DNA of 64,000 nt from Larus michahellis. Its lineage: Eukaryota > Chordata > Aves > Charadriiformes > Laridae. The position numbers and the translations under genes were made by a program. Within the stretch, counting starts at the first letter, position 1, and each line of letters begins with the position of its first letter. The stretch covers positions 12,648,001 to 12,712,000 of the forward strand of contig NC_133906.1 in the NCBI RefSeq assembly GCF_964199755.1, written 5' to 3'. Below the pieces are notes generated by a model. That model ran no database searches and was not told the DNA's origin. It worked only from the letters and a program-made list of their open reading frames with translations. Below, piece by piece: positions 46,232-58,281 of the stretch.

Positions 46232-49077
46232 TTGAGCCCACACCCCAGCGTTTGCACCCACGCTCTCCCAAGGCCAGGAGTTTGGGGTTGGGTTCGTGTT
46301 CCTCTGACATGGCCATCTAAATGCAAAAATGGTTCATAAGGTTAATGTCACCTACAGGGTTACATCGTCCTCACCTTTTCCCCAGACTTTTGCTTCTCTT
46401 CTCCATTTGCAGCTCTCTACAATGTAGTTGAAATGTTGAAAAAGTACCTCCTAGCAGAAAGAGGAGAGCTACAGAAGAAGATTTAAATATTTGATCATGT
46501 CCATAAGTCATTATCTTTAATGTCTTCAAGAAAGTCTCATCGGCTCATATCTTCACAGCCAGGAGAAATGCAATGTAACGTGGTGCCACTTTCACTGGTT
46601 CCTACCTTAGACTGGCCTCAGTCACTGTTTGGAACTGATCCGTTAAACTCAGAATTAACCCTTAAACACAAGTCAAGATGTAGTTTTATCATGTATTATG
46701 GTATTGAAAGCCGTTAAGACCTTAAAAGGTCTGACCCAGAGCCGTTCAGCTGCTTTCACCGTTCCCAGAAAGAGTTTGCAGATTAGCAGCTGAGTCCCCA
46801 TTAATTCCCAGCTGTTTGCTGTCTCTTCGCCGGGAAGAGCCCTACGCTCTGCCTCCCGTCGCTCGGGAGTACCGTCTCATAGCAGTGAGAGTCATCCCAG
46901 CAACCTTTGGATCGGCTGGAAAGTCATTTCCCACAGAAAGTGTTGAGAGAACATGTGCGATTAGAGGTGCTCCCTCGTGAAGTGCCATTTTGAAGCAGAA
47001 TGTGACCAGCCTCAGAGATTGCCCATTAGCTGCTTGAGTGGTGGAAATGAAACTTGTTAACTATTCTGCTGTTCCTCACAGAAAAATGGCCCCAGTGCGG
47101 TTTAACCCAGCTGATCTTTCCTAAAGACAATTATAGGATGCAAATATTTATAAATCACCCGTTTACTTTATGCCCATTGATATGTTAAACGCAATCTCTA
47201 TGTTTCCAATAAAGCTCCAACAAATGCTGCCCGTTACCTCCCTCTCTGTGGTGGGGCCAAGTGGGGTCCCAGAGAACGTCCCTGTCCGGGTGCCAGCCCA
47301 CATGGATGCTGCTTCTGGGAGCTGAGCCGGCGGCGAGCCCGGACAGACCCGTTCCTCCCATCGACTGCCTGGGATATGGGATGCTTTCCCACAGCCCCTG
47401 CGCCCATCTCGGGCTCTGCAGTTCCCAGCCGGAGATGCAGGCTGGGTCCCTGCCTTTCCGGAGGAGGAGGGAGATGTCCTCTTCCTTAAACTTTTAGTGA
47501 GGCACTGGGAAAATAGAACCAAAAAAAAACCCATAAAAAAAAAAAAATCCCTTCAAAGCTCCAGGTGTCGAAATGCAATGCAAAAAAAAATCATTTCCCA
47601 ACTTCCCGTTTCACTGCTACCACCCTCCCCTCACTCTGCCCGCCCCCCCAGCCCCGTTCTGCTGAAGCTCCGCCGACTTCTCCTGCTTGGCTCTGGTGCG
47701 GCTCTCCTGGCTGGGGCAGCCTTTCCTCTCCCTGCTCTGCAAGCCAGAAGCAAGGAAATGTGATCATTTCTAGTGTAGTACCATTTGTGCGGTTATTTGA
47801 GGACCCATGTGAATACAAATTGTATTTATATAAAGAAAAATTTGATAAATATAAATTACACAACTAACGTACCATGTCATTAAACTGCCATTTTTAGATC
47901 TGCCCTGGGCTACTGAGTGGTCTCCTGCCACTAGTGCAGAAAAGATGGGGAATCACAAATTGAGATAAGACGCTTGATCGTAAGTGGTCTGTAAATCCCA
48001 CATATTACAAACAGTAAGATTTCTCACCCCGATTCAGACTTTATATATTTCACACACATTTTTTTTTTCTCTATTCCTGTCCATTTCTGCATTTCTTAGC
48101 TGCCAGCTTGCCATGGTGATGAGGGCAGTGGCCCTGCCTCCGAGGGAGACGATGGCTACAGCACAGGACCAGCATGCGGGTGCAGAGACTCGTTTGTCCC
48201 GGGCTGTGGAGTGCTGAGGTCTGACACGAGCTCTGTCTGACACCCGCAGCGGGAAATACCAGCTACGAGGTCAAAGGTGGGAGATCGGTGCCTCAATTAA
48301 CCTGAGTGAGCAGGGAATGAACGAGGCTCCCTGAGGGATGGCCGGGCTAGTGGCCCAGCCCGGGAGGCTGGTGGCACTACCAGAGCAGTGACACGTCTGG
48401 GGCAGGAAAACCAGTTTGGGCTTTGGGTACCGAACCCATACCCGCACTGGGGGTGTTTAGGAAGAGCCACTTCTGCAGAAACAGAGGGCCCTCGCTGACA
48501 GACACAAAAATCATCTGACGGTCTTCTGTAATGACAATCATCCTCCCTGTTCCCCCCCCCACAAACCAGGGAACTGCCAGCTCCAAATGCCTCGGGGAAG
48601 CAGCCGGGCTGTCAGTGAGGCAAAGGGCTGGGGCACATCCATGGAGCTGAGCGTGGCCCTGGACTTGGAACTGGGCACTTCAGAGTCGGTGTGATTTATA
48701 TATCCTGTCTGAAATAATGGTTTCAGCAGAAGAAAAGCACCTATTGAAATTGCTGCTGTCACTTCTGCTTCCTGTTTATAAGGCTGGATTCGGTTACACA
48801 GATGTCAGCGGTGGCATCGCAAACGTAGCATCTGCACTGGCTTCAGGTAGGGGAGAAAATAAGAGAACACGAGCTCTCAAATCACATTTTGGTGCCAATA
48901 TCTTCCTTAGCAATAAGGGAAAGAAGAAAAACAATTTCAGAAAAACTGCAGTATATAAGCCACGGTTGCTTCCGAAGCAGAACAATAATTGTTGCTATAA
49001 AGGAACCTGTGATGCATCATCTGCTCTTTAACAACTCCTGCGAGAGAAGGAGGGTTATCGAGGGACTCGAGGGGAGC
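46232..49077. other. Non-coding stretch, no gene recognised
   Basis: Mixed composition. GC-rich islets lie at 47260-47480 and 47620-47760, A-runs at 47521-47548 and a T-run near 48059-48068. Open frames reach 123 codons without family resemblance. No exon or element could be supported. Confidence 0.5.
47521..47548. repeat. A-rich low-complexity tract
   Basis: Two A-runs are separated by CCCAT. Simple sequence, no element recognised. Confidence 0.8.
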
Positions 49078-49305
49078 GAATCTCTAACCCCAATCTTTAA
49101 TAAAGTAGCTGGAAAGAAATCAGGAAATTATACACTTGTAGGGTTGATCTCAATGGTAAATACGAGTCTACAGAAATTAATAAAGCATGAGGTCACACAA
49201 CAGCTGGAGGAGTTTGAGTTGGTTTTAAAAAAAATAATCCAGATGCTTTTTCTGATTTATTTTTTAAAGGAATAAAGCCTTACCTGACAAATGTGTGAGA
49301 ATGTT
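49078..49305 (+). mobile_element. Decayed LINE reverse-transcriptase fragment, CR1-like
   Basis: A plus frame at 49084 onward reads LTPIFNKVAGKKSGNYTLVG and then SMVNTSLQKLIKHEV. This resembles the start of the CR1-type reverse transcriptase: VTPIFKK, then GNYRPVSL, then a short helix before the palm motifs. After a frameshift, bases 49269-49295 read GIKPYLTNV, similar to the family's GKSCLTN motif, at the expected distance downstream. The catalytic residues are not preserved and a stop follows. It belongs to a different region of the element from every other CR1 piece here. Confidence 0.55.
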
Positions 49306-50460
49306 CTCAGCAGCTGCGAGAGGAAAGGAGAGGAGATGAGCAGCGATAGTACCCCGATCAAAACAGTAACTTACTATTCCTAAAGCCCACGCAAGGCTGA
49401 AGGGGCTGTCACGGATGGGGCGAGGGTGCGGAGCCGTACGGGGATGTGCATCTGAGCAAGGTAACGAGCCCGGAGAGGCTTTACACAGCCCTTTGGGGGT
49501 GATCGCGAGAAAAGAAAGTTCTTTAGTACTTTTTTGGGGGAAAAAAACCCCTCATTGCTTTTGCCGCCCCTACCCGCTCCATGCAGTACCAGCGCGAGCG
49601 GATGCCGTGGGGTGGGCGAAGGGCAGCCCCGTGGCCAGGCAGGGCAGCGGGGGCCCCCCACCCCACCTGTGCTGGGAGGCTCCTGTCCCCGCAGACGCTC
49701 CGGAGGTTCACGCCAGGCCAGGGAAGAGGAGGATAATTGCATATACATTTGTGAAGAGCGTCTGGCCGGGGCTCAGCGTGCGCTCGGCGGAGCTGCCTGT
49801 TGTACTGGGGGGGTTTGAGACCGTCCTGCATAGCTGAGCCCTTACCCGACACGAGCTCGCCTTTGAGGCCGGAGCCAACTGGTATATACTGGCTTACGTA
49901 AGGGTTAGATTTGGGACCGAGCAGTGATCCCAAATTACAGGCAGTATGGACTGGCTCCAGGAGGCACAGGCTGCAGGAAAACGCCGTTGGAGCTGTGCTC
50001 CCACCCGCGCTGTGCTCAGGTTCCAGCAGCAGCTGGTCCTGGGGGTGCCGGGGAGCCATGGCCAGCCCCCCGCCAGCACCTGGGGCGACCAGAGGCAGCA
50101 CGGGGCTGGGCGGGCGCCCCAGGCCAGCAGCGGGTGCTGGGGGAGTGCCGGGGGGATCCTGGGGACCTGCTGGGGGGCAGGAACTGGTGGGACGGGCGCC
50201 AGGGCTTGGGCGAGAGCGGGCACGTGGGGTGAGGTGGGGCTGGGGTGGCTCCCACACTCTGCTGATGCCGAGCACTGGGGCAGGAGCAGGGTGGTGGGTG
50301 GTGGGTGGTGAGTGAGCTCAGGCCGTCTGGGGACCCCCAGCTCAGCCAGTGCTCGCAGGACCCCAGAATACGTTAGGGCCAACGCTCCTGCGTCGCAGAG
50401 TGGTCTGCGAGACCCGGCACTAAGTACTCCAACACACAAACCCTTAAAATCACCGGTTAC
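49306..50460. other. GC-rich non-coding stretch
   Basis: GC-rich from about 49400 to 50330. Frames are open on both strands (up to 250 codons on minus, 49523-50275) with low-complexity proline, alanine and glycine content and no family resemblance. Three copies of GGTGGTG lie at 50290-50310. No CDS is called. Confidence 0.5.
50139..50177 (+). other. Predicted G-quadruplex motif
   Basis: G-runs of 5, 6, 4 and 6 are separated by AGTGCC, ATCCT and ACCTGCT (loops of 6, 5 and 7). This satisfies the G3+N1-7 rule inside a GC-rich patch. Folding is inferred. Confidence 0.55.
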
Positions 50461-53400
50461 TGCTGAAAATTAAAGGGGATAGAAATTGCGTAAGCAGAAG
50501 AAGGTTACTTGACAACATGGTTTCATTTCCTCTGGTATCCTGTAAGACAAGGAAAAAGAAATCTCAGTATTTGCAGAAACTGGATCCGCCCTGCGATAGA
50601 AGGCAGCATCGAGAGGAGCACTTTGTACTGGGAACGGGGTGAAAACAGTGACAAAGCGTCCAGCTTGGAAACGGTCTGTCAGCAAGGTGCATCTCTGTTT
50701 TCTAACTTGATAGTTATCCACATTTACCCTCAGGATGGCCAACTTGTGCGACTTTATCACGAATTTCACGGTGGTGTTTTTCTTAGCTGTGTTTCCAAGA
50801 CTCATATGATACGTAAATTTCTTTTGGTTTTAATACAGTATGTTGTTTTAACATATTACTTCAGGCCTTAAATTGCAGTAAAATACTTGTGACTGGGAAA
50901 TGCATCAGAAAAGAAAATGCCGAAAGTTTTCACAGCTGGGTGGTCCGTCCGTAAGACACCGTCTAATCCTGCAGAGCTAGCCGTCCTGCAGCTTGCACAT
51001 TTTCCATAGAGAACTTTTGGTGAACTTTTAGTGCTGAGCTAATACTGACCTGGTGTGAGCAAGCTCTGCCCATGGGAGTGAGATTTTAGGAGCCACGGGT
51101 TTTCTGGTAGCAGAGTTTCTTGACCTTTCTCTGTTGAAGGACCATCTGACTGCTTAGGGGAAAAAAGTGGGTCACTCTCCGTCTCCTTATTGTTTCGCTA
51201 TTGAAAGCAATGTGATAAGTCAATTAAGTTTTCGGCATTCTGTGAACAAAATGTTGTTGTTTTAAAGAATCATAGCAGTACTGTGGTAATTGCAGAGGCT
51301 GTAATTAGTCACTGAGAACTGCTGGAAACCAGCACCTGACACTACATGTGTGCAGCGCTGACACGCATCTGCCTATCTGCGCTTCTTAAAAAAAACATGT
51401 GTTGTTTTTCAGCTGATTTCTGATGCCTTATAAACTTTTGCATAACACTGATATTTAGGGAACGGGCTTTATCTTTCTGGTTTTGCTCAGCTGTTTATCT
51501 CTTTTCTGTTGGTTAGTTTTGACCAGACAGCCCGCCACGTGCTGACGGCTTTCAGGGTCCCTGTGTACCAACTAATTGGTAAATGTTCAAATCGATTAGC
51601 TGGAGACTCGGTCTGTCGGGCTCTTTGTCATCAGCTCCGTGTGCTCTATCTGCACATGCTCAACTTCTTGAGCTGGGAACCAATGGCCAGGGAACCCAGA
51701 CGGGCCTGAAATGCCTTTGGTTTTTCATGTCAACATTCATGACCAAGTAGCAAAGTATTTTTTCAGCTCTACTTTTCCCTAACCGGTGCGTACCACATGA
51801 CTGGAAACCGTGAGCATCCTTCCATGCACTTGCTGGTTTCCCCTTCATTGGGTCTCTCGGAGCGTCAGACACAATGGCTTCAATACTGGATCCTTTTGCG
51901 CTGCCGCACCTGGTTCAGACCCAATCCCGTGACAACCGAAATCAAGTCAGGAAAAAGCAATTGCATGCCTGCAGCCGAGCGCTGCGATGTTGCGTGCGCA
52001 TGTGTGTGTACACGGGCACGCGTCCATTTAAGTTAGAATTTCTCATCACAAACAGACCGTTTGCAGATACTTCTTTTCACATGACCTTTTGTAATCAAAC
52101 CTGTAATTTTAGTATTTCTTACTTTTCATTCTTTGCTCCTCATCCCTGTTAATTTATACAAGGGGAGGGGGGGAGAAGGAAAAAAAAAACAGCATTTGAT
52201 CAATCACTGAAAGATTTCAAATTAGTTCAACTTTTGAAGCTTATATAAAGAAACTTATTTAAGATTTTTATCATTTTTCTTTCCATTAAAAAGCTGACAT
52301 ACAGACGTGTGTCTAAGCCCACCCACTGTAATCTTTCATGTCTTGTCCCTCTTTTGATTTTCATTTTATTTTTATCCCTGCTTTTATTCTTTCTCCTCTT
52401 TATCAAGTAATGACAATTTACAACATCTTTTTTTTAAACTCTTTGCCAGTTCATTAAATCATAATGCATTTTTTTTTTAAGTTAGGCTACAGTCTGCACG
52501 GCCATAAATAGCTAACAAATAAATTTGCTTATCAGCATCTAAAGGTCTCCTCTCCAAACAGGTTTCCTTGGAGTCATTTACTAATTTTACTGCTAACTGA
52601 CTTACCAAAGTCCTTCTTTCTTCCTCTAGGAGAAAAACAGTGAAAGAAGAAATACTGAAGAGTCATTTATTTCCAGTGACATCATCTATTTTTGCTAAAT
52701 CAGGAACAGGTCGCATTGGCTCAAGAAGAGCTCTCATTACTCTTCCAGTCAAAATGAATCTTAGCTGTGAAAAGCAGTGTGATTTGGAAATGCTGTTAAA
52801 AATAAACAGGGAAGCAGGCGGAGGTTCAGCCCGGAGACACAGTTCACACCACTTCGTGTGGCTGCAAATGCATTTTTTTCTCCACCATTCTTGAGAATAT
52901 TGAAGAAGTCAGGAATTATTACAGTAATGTCCCTGTCATTCTGAATAATACATGAACAAAATTAGTTACTCTTCATTCAGATTGAAGCAACTATTTCATG
53001 TCGCCTTGCATGAGGCCATGTGCAACCTATTTCTGAGCGCTGCAGACAGGGCCTGAAAGGATGGTGAAATAACAGCTGGGACTAATTGGAATTATGGTTG
53101 GCTTGATTCACTACGTTTATTTATTTATTTGTGTGTGCGCAGGGGGGGGAATAAGGTTTAATTTAGTATGCAAAATATTTAAAGGGAAAAGAGCCGTAGC
53201 AATTCTGTTGCGCACAACGCAGGTAAGCTTTGCTGGTTTAATTAACCTTTCAGCACGAAGCCCATCCAGCGTTGCATTTGGCAGCTTATCACCTTATTAA
53301 CAGCAGTCGCTTTCTTTGTGCCGTATCTGTCCCCTCCACACCTTTGAAACCGAGCTGCGCGGCCCCGGCTCTGCGAGGCACGAACGCAGCAAATCCATCC

Positions 53401-54163
53401 ACGTACGCAGCAAGGTGGGAGGAGACATGCCCACCTCACCCGCTCTCGGCAACCTCCACCGAGCCCGAGCTGTGTCTTCTAGCCCTTGCCCAGCTCTGAG
53501 TGGGCTGTTTGCAGAGAAAACCCATTTCTTAGGAAATTGAAACTGTTGCACTGTTTATTCATGTGTATCTAATCATTCAAAGGCATAAGGGGTCAGCTTT
53601 GAAGATGTTCAGGCTAGACGGGGCTCTGGGTGCCTTGGTGCCCCTCAACACCCAAAGAGGCTTTGGGAGGGTGGGTTGGACGCCACGCCCGGGGCAGCTC
53701 AGGGCGCCGGGCAGGAGAGCGGGCAAATGCCTGACCAGCTTGTGGAAAGCGTCTCAAACCCGGCACGTCTCTGCAGACTGCTTTGGGTTTGACCAAGTGG
53801 CGTTTTCTGGCCAAACCCTCTTTTTTCTCTGAAGCCCCCCAGCCCAGGGCACTCGGGATCCCTGAGCTCTGCGCGGAGGCACTGACATGGCGAAGGCGGT
53901 TTTGACTTGGAGCCCATCACTGTGGTATCTGAGCGCGGATATTTATGTCTGGAATCAGGCCCCGTGTTTTGAAAGTAGGAAAATGATACTTGGCTACATT
54001 ATGGGAGCGTGCAGAGGATTCGTGTTTACAGGATGTTTCAGAAATGCCGTAGCCTCCTCGCTATAAATAGGTACGAAACCTATTAATGATGAGGTCTGTT
54101 CTGAACGGAGCACACACTCATTTCAGGACACAGTGGGTTAATGTGGTGGTTTTTCTGCCCTAC
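50461..54163. other. Non-coding stretch, no gene recognised
   Basis: Mostly AT-rich single-copy DNA with a GC-rich islet at 53330-53480 and a (TTTA)n run near 53118. A strong splice-acceptor-like sequence ends at 52629 and is reported as a finding. Open frames up to about 120 codons have no family match. Confidence 0.5.
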
Positions 54164-54186
54164 TTTTTTTTTTTTTTTTTTTTTTT
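54164..54186. repeat. Poly-T run (23 T)
   Basis: Twenty-three consecutive T followed by AAGATG. No adjoining retroposon was recognised. Confidence 0.9.
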
Positions 54187-55238
54187 AAGATGTGGCAGGA
54201 TGCTGCTGAAAATGTATAACTCAGTTCGCTGGAAAGAATCCTGTAAGTTGCAGTGAATAAATGCAGAGCAGGGAGTATAAAATATATGTGCTTTTTAATA
54301 TTTATTCATATATTAAAAAGTCAATACGGTGGCTGAGATGAATGCTAAAAACTTTAATTAAAAACAAAACAACAATGCTCTCTTTCAGTTGCCTTAGCAG
54401 CGGAGAAAATGTAGGTAAACATCCTTCTTTCTGAAAAATGATCTTGTTCCTAGCAAATCCTATAACCTCCCTTTCCCAATATAAATGTATCATTCTGCTG
54501 AAGTGAACCATAAAATGACACTGGTGCAAAATCCTCCAAAGTCAATACCAGTCTTTTTGCTGATCTTGCTGGACTCCGGATCAGTAGGTGGAAAATTATC
54601 TCATTTTATTAATTAGTCGGAAGATAATTAATCATCTCCTTCTGATGCATGAAATTTTTAATACTGATTTCTCCTCTCCTGGGAAGTGCATGCCAGGGTT
54701 TTGGAGAGCCATGGCTGCGTGCTCCCGTGTAGGTGACGGACAGGAGGAGCTTCCCCCGGCTCAGCCTCTCCTCAGCCTTTGCCGTCTCCTGCTGCAGGGA
54801 CAGAGGGACGCGAACCCTCCTTTGCCTGCAAAGGCAAGAATTTTAAACCTCTCTGTGTTGCAACGAGCCAATGGAATAAGGGTACACTTAATCCTTCTTA
54901 CAAAAAACACATTTAATCAAATTATGACTCTATTAATATTAATTACATAGTTCAACATGAAGAGTACCACCAAGCACCACCTGCTCCTTTGATTTCCGTT
55001 TTGGGGTGGCCTCTCCCAAGCCGACGCTGCCAGTCTCGGTGTCCCCCCGCTGTGCGGGGCTCAGGTGCCAGAGCGAGGGGGACGCAGGGCAGCGGCTGCG
55101 CCGGGGACGGGGACAGATATATGTCTCACCGCACACACTGACACCAGGACAGCGGGTGCCTCCAGCCGCACATCTCCCACCCGTCCCCACCTTCCCTGTG
55201 CTGGTACCCGGCATGGAGCCACCCCCGCACACACGCGC
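54187..55238. other. Non-coding stretch, no gene recognised
   Basis: AT-rich to about 54950, then GC-rich up to the CR1 fragment. Open frames up to 158 codons cross the GC-rich part and the CR1 piece and have no family resemblance. Confidence 0.5.
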
Positions 55239-55350
55239 TAAATCTCCCCCCTTTCAGTGTAAAACTGTTCCTCCTCATCCTATGGCTCCCCTCCCTGCTC
55301 CACAGTCCCTCCCCAGCTTTCCTGGAGCCCCTTTAGGGTCTGGAAGGGGA
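55239..55350 (-). mobile_element. CR1 LINE fragment, end of ORF2
   Basis: CTAAATCTCCCCCCTTTCAG, TGTAAAACTGTTCCTCCTCA, ATGGCTCCCCTCCCTGCTCC and CCTTTAGGGTCTGGAAGGGG form the reverse complement of the same CR1 stretch seen at 8938-9192. Both ends are missing. On the right it passes directly into a TA microsatellite. Confidence 0.88.
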
Positions 55351-55351
55351 G

Positions 55352-55372
55352 ATACATATATATATATATATG
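55352..55372. repeat. (TA)n microsatellite
   Basis: About eight TA units start after ATAC, immediately next to the truncation point of the CR1 fragment. Such short arrays are often length-polymorphic. Confidence 0.9.
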
Positions 55373-58281
55373 CTATTCATAACACTCTCTCCACTAAACT
55401 TTTAAAGCTTTTACCAAGCTGTCCAGCATCTTTGGGCCTGGGCATGGGTAAGGTCTCCCACCCCCGAGGGGGCAGAGCATAACTCACATGTGAATGTGAA
55501 AGATGCTTTATTAGCCATTGAGAAGACCTAAGCTCCTGAGCCCTTAATCTGAGCGTCCGAATTAGAAACCATTACTGAAGAGTTTTATGAAAATCAACTC
55601 AACCTTGACTGTTCATAAATATGGCCTGACACTTCCCCCTCTGCCTTTGCATAGTGGGCATGCTTTTAAATAGTCCAGCTTTATATAAAGGCTCACTGTT
55701 ATAAAAAATCATTTACATTGGTTCCTTTCCCAAATACATTAATTACAACCTCAATAAGAGCATACGGTATTTGCATTTCCACTTACAACGATGTGTTTCT
55801 AAGAGAGCGCGCTAGAATAGCTGGAGTACTTTATTCCATCCATAGACCTTGGCATTTCCCAGCTCCACTGGGCCTTCCTTATGGAAAAATCAGAGAGTTC
55901 CAAAATCAGTTTTCCTTTCCAAGGTGAGACAATACAAATAAAACAGCTGATATAATACAAATTTCACTCAGGGTGTTAGCGACCAGAATAATTAGGCTTT
56001 AGGTTGCATTAAATATTAGCAGGTAAAATACCTATTCGCTTATTTTACCTTCAAGTCATGAAGGAATGAGCACTTACTTTCTTCATTTACTTGTTAGCTC
56101 TATTCATTATAGATGCACATTTTCTAAGGTAAGTTACCAGATTTCATGTCTGTATTATAATTAAGACTGGAAAAATGTAAAGCACACAGGTGCCGTTTAG
56201 CATCTCTATTCAAATTACTCATATTTTCAGGCAGTTATTCAGAAGGGGCATTTTCAGGAGTATCCAAGTCACTGCATTTTTCCCACCTCCCTTGTAATGA
56301 CATTTAAAAGACAGTTAGCCTTCTGCCTTCTATGGGCAACAGAAACCTAGTTAGCTAAAGCGAAAAACCACCTTCTAGCTCAGTTTTGTGTCCTGATCTT
56401 CATGAAACAAGAGAAAACGGGGGTGGTGAAGTTGCAATCACTCACCCCCAGGCTTAATCACAAAATACAGGTCCCCAGCGTGGATCTGCCAAGGGTCTGT
56501 TCCCCCTCTGTCCGGGTCCCGGGCTATGCCAGCGTTGGCATTTCTCCCCCGTTGCCTGCAGGCCGGAGGTGGCTCGGGCAGTGCGGGGGGTGGCAGCCCC
56601 CCAGGATGGGCTGGGGCTTGCAGGGGCAGCGAGCCCTCTGTACGCTGGTGGCTACAATCCAGATTTTGGGTGGGGATGGGACTAGAAAGAATGCAACTGT
56701 TATCGCAAATCGTGATCTCATCTAGTCAGAGACCAAATATTTTCTGGCTCAATAGAAGGTCGGTTTTGGTGTTTTACTTGCTGAGTAAAGTGACAGCTCA
56801 GAAGAGCCGGAGCAAGGGACCACTGAGGCGGGCGTTTCTAAATGACACCCTCACTCCTCCTCCTGAGTCAACGCGCGTTTACAGGAGACAGCCCTGGAGC
56901 AAGATCCCAGACAAAGAAGCGCATTTTCCCTTTAGATTGGACTGGATGTGGCAGGAAAACTAACTTTAAGCCCCCAAAGTGCCTACTGTAGAGGCGTAGT
57001 TGATGTGAGTTCATGCAGTCACTGTGTACAGGCAACTTGTAGGCAGAGAGAAGGGCAAAGAGAACATCGGATCTGAAGCCAACCCGCTGGGCTGGGGTCA
57101 CACTCCCCTGGGCAGGGTATCGCAGCTCGTCACGATGCAGCACAGCCACTTTGGACCACGTTTTCAGGAGCTCGATAAGCCCACGGGCAGCTGCCGGCAC
57201 TCAAAATCACCGGGAAATAACGAGCAGCCTGTTTCCCTGGTTGGTTCTTTTCTTTAGAAATTATGAGCTGGTGAAATGGTGTTAAAATGAGTTTTTGGGC
57301 AAAGTAGCTTTGCTAATGTTGCTTAGCGGACTGTCTGAGGAATTGATTGTGCAGGCAGAACTCCATGGCTTTCTTTTAAGAGAAATGAAAATGTTCACAA
57401 TTCAACTCTTCGTTAAAGGATAATTATAACGAAGCTGTTTGTGGTAGCAAACGGCTGCTGTTTACTGTCCCTCACAGTCAAGTAGACAATGTTTTTTAGC
57501 TTTTATGAAGGTCTTTCATGCCGCTCAATTACCACAAATGCATGATGATAAGAAATAAGGAATATCAAAGGAAAAATGGATAGCATAACAGGCCCCTAAA
57601 ATTATGTAAATAACTGATTGAGGAGTGTGGTAAAGACAAATTTTTTTCATTTGAATATACTGAATAGTTATATTTGCAGAATTATAGCATCTCTTGGGGC
57701 TTTTCTAACCTTGTGGTTTGTATGTGCTACACTCATGCATAACTAGCTGTCTGCATGCCAGGAACATTTTTTTTTCCTTTATAAATGACAAGATTTTGAT
57801 TTCACACCATAGTTATATCAACATTCCAGTCTCCTGAGATCCTCTTAATGTGATGACAATTGCGATATTAGTCCAGGCTGTTAATCCCAGGGCTCCTGTA
57901 TTTTAGCATCTCCCCAATCTCACCAGAATTATAGTCTTTCAAGAATATATTGTTGCATTTATCTTCATATGTATGTCATAAATAATGCTGATGAGCATCC
58001 GAGCGACAGAATAAGTTTTCAGGGAGGTGTGAGGAACCCTATGTGATACATGTGGGCATCCTACAGTCAAATCAGGGCAGGCTGTGTCAAAGGAAACCAG
58101 TGCTCTGTTTCTTCATGCAGAGTTCCTTTCTTTTACTTTTCAGTGTTTCAATTGATATTAAAAGTAAATTCTGATTATAAATACATGTTTTGCCTATAAG
58201 AGAAAAAATTCCCCAGTGTAAGTATACATAGCTGCTCCACCTCAGGGGCAGGTGCTAATTGCGCTCTGTGAGCACTGCAAG
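55373..58281. other. Non-coding stretch, AT-rich with one GC patch
   Basis: 55480-56350 and 57260-58060 are evenly AT-rich without repeats. The first holds a palindromic TATA-like CTTTATATAAAG (55679-55690) and an octamer ATTTGCAT (55769-55776), the POU-factor type site. 56480-56700 is GC-rich. No exon or mobile element could be supported. Confidence 0.45.

Noticed and set aside
49523..50275. 250-codon minus-strand open frame as a gene
   Set aside because: It is rich in proline, alanine and glycine within a G-rich patch, and three other frames are open over the same bases. It is a composition artefact.
53602..53640. Small CR1 trace (GTTCAGGCTAGACGGGGCTC)
   Set aside because: About 25 bases resemble a CR1 3' phrase, but the sequence on either side does not continue the match.
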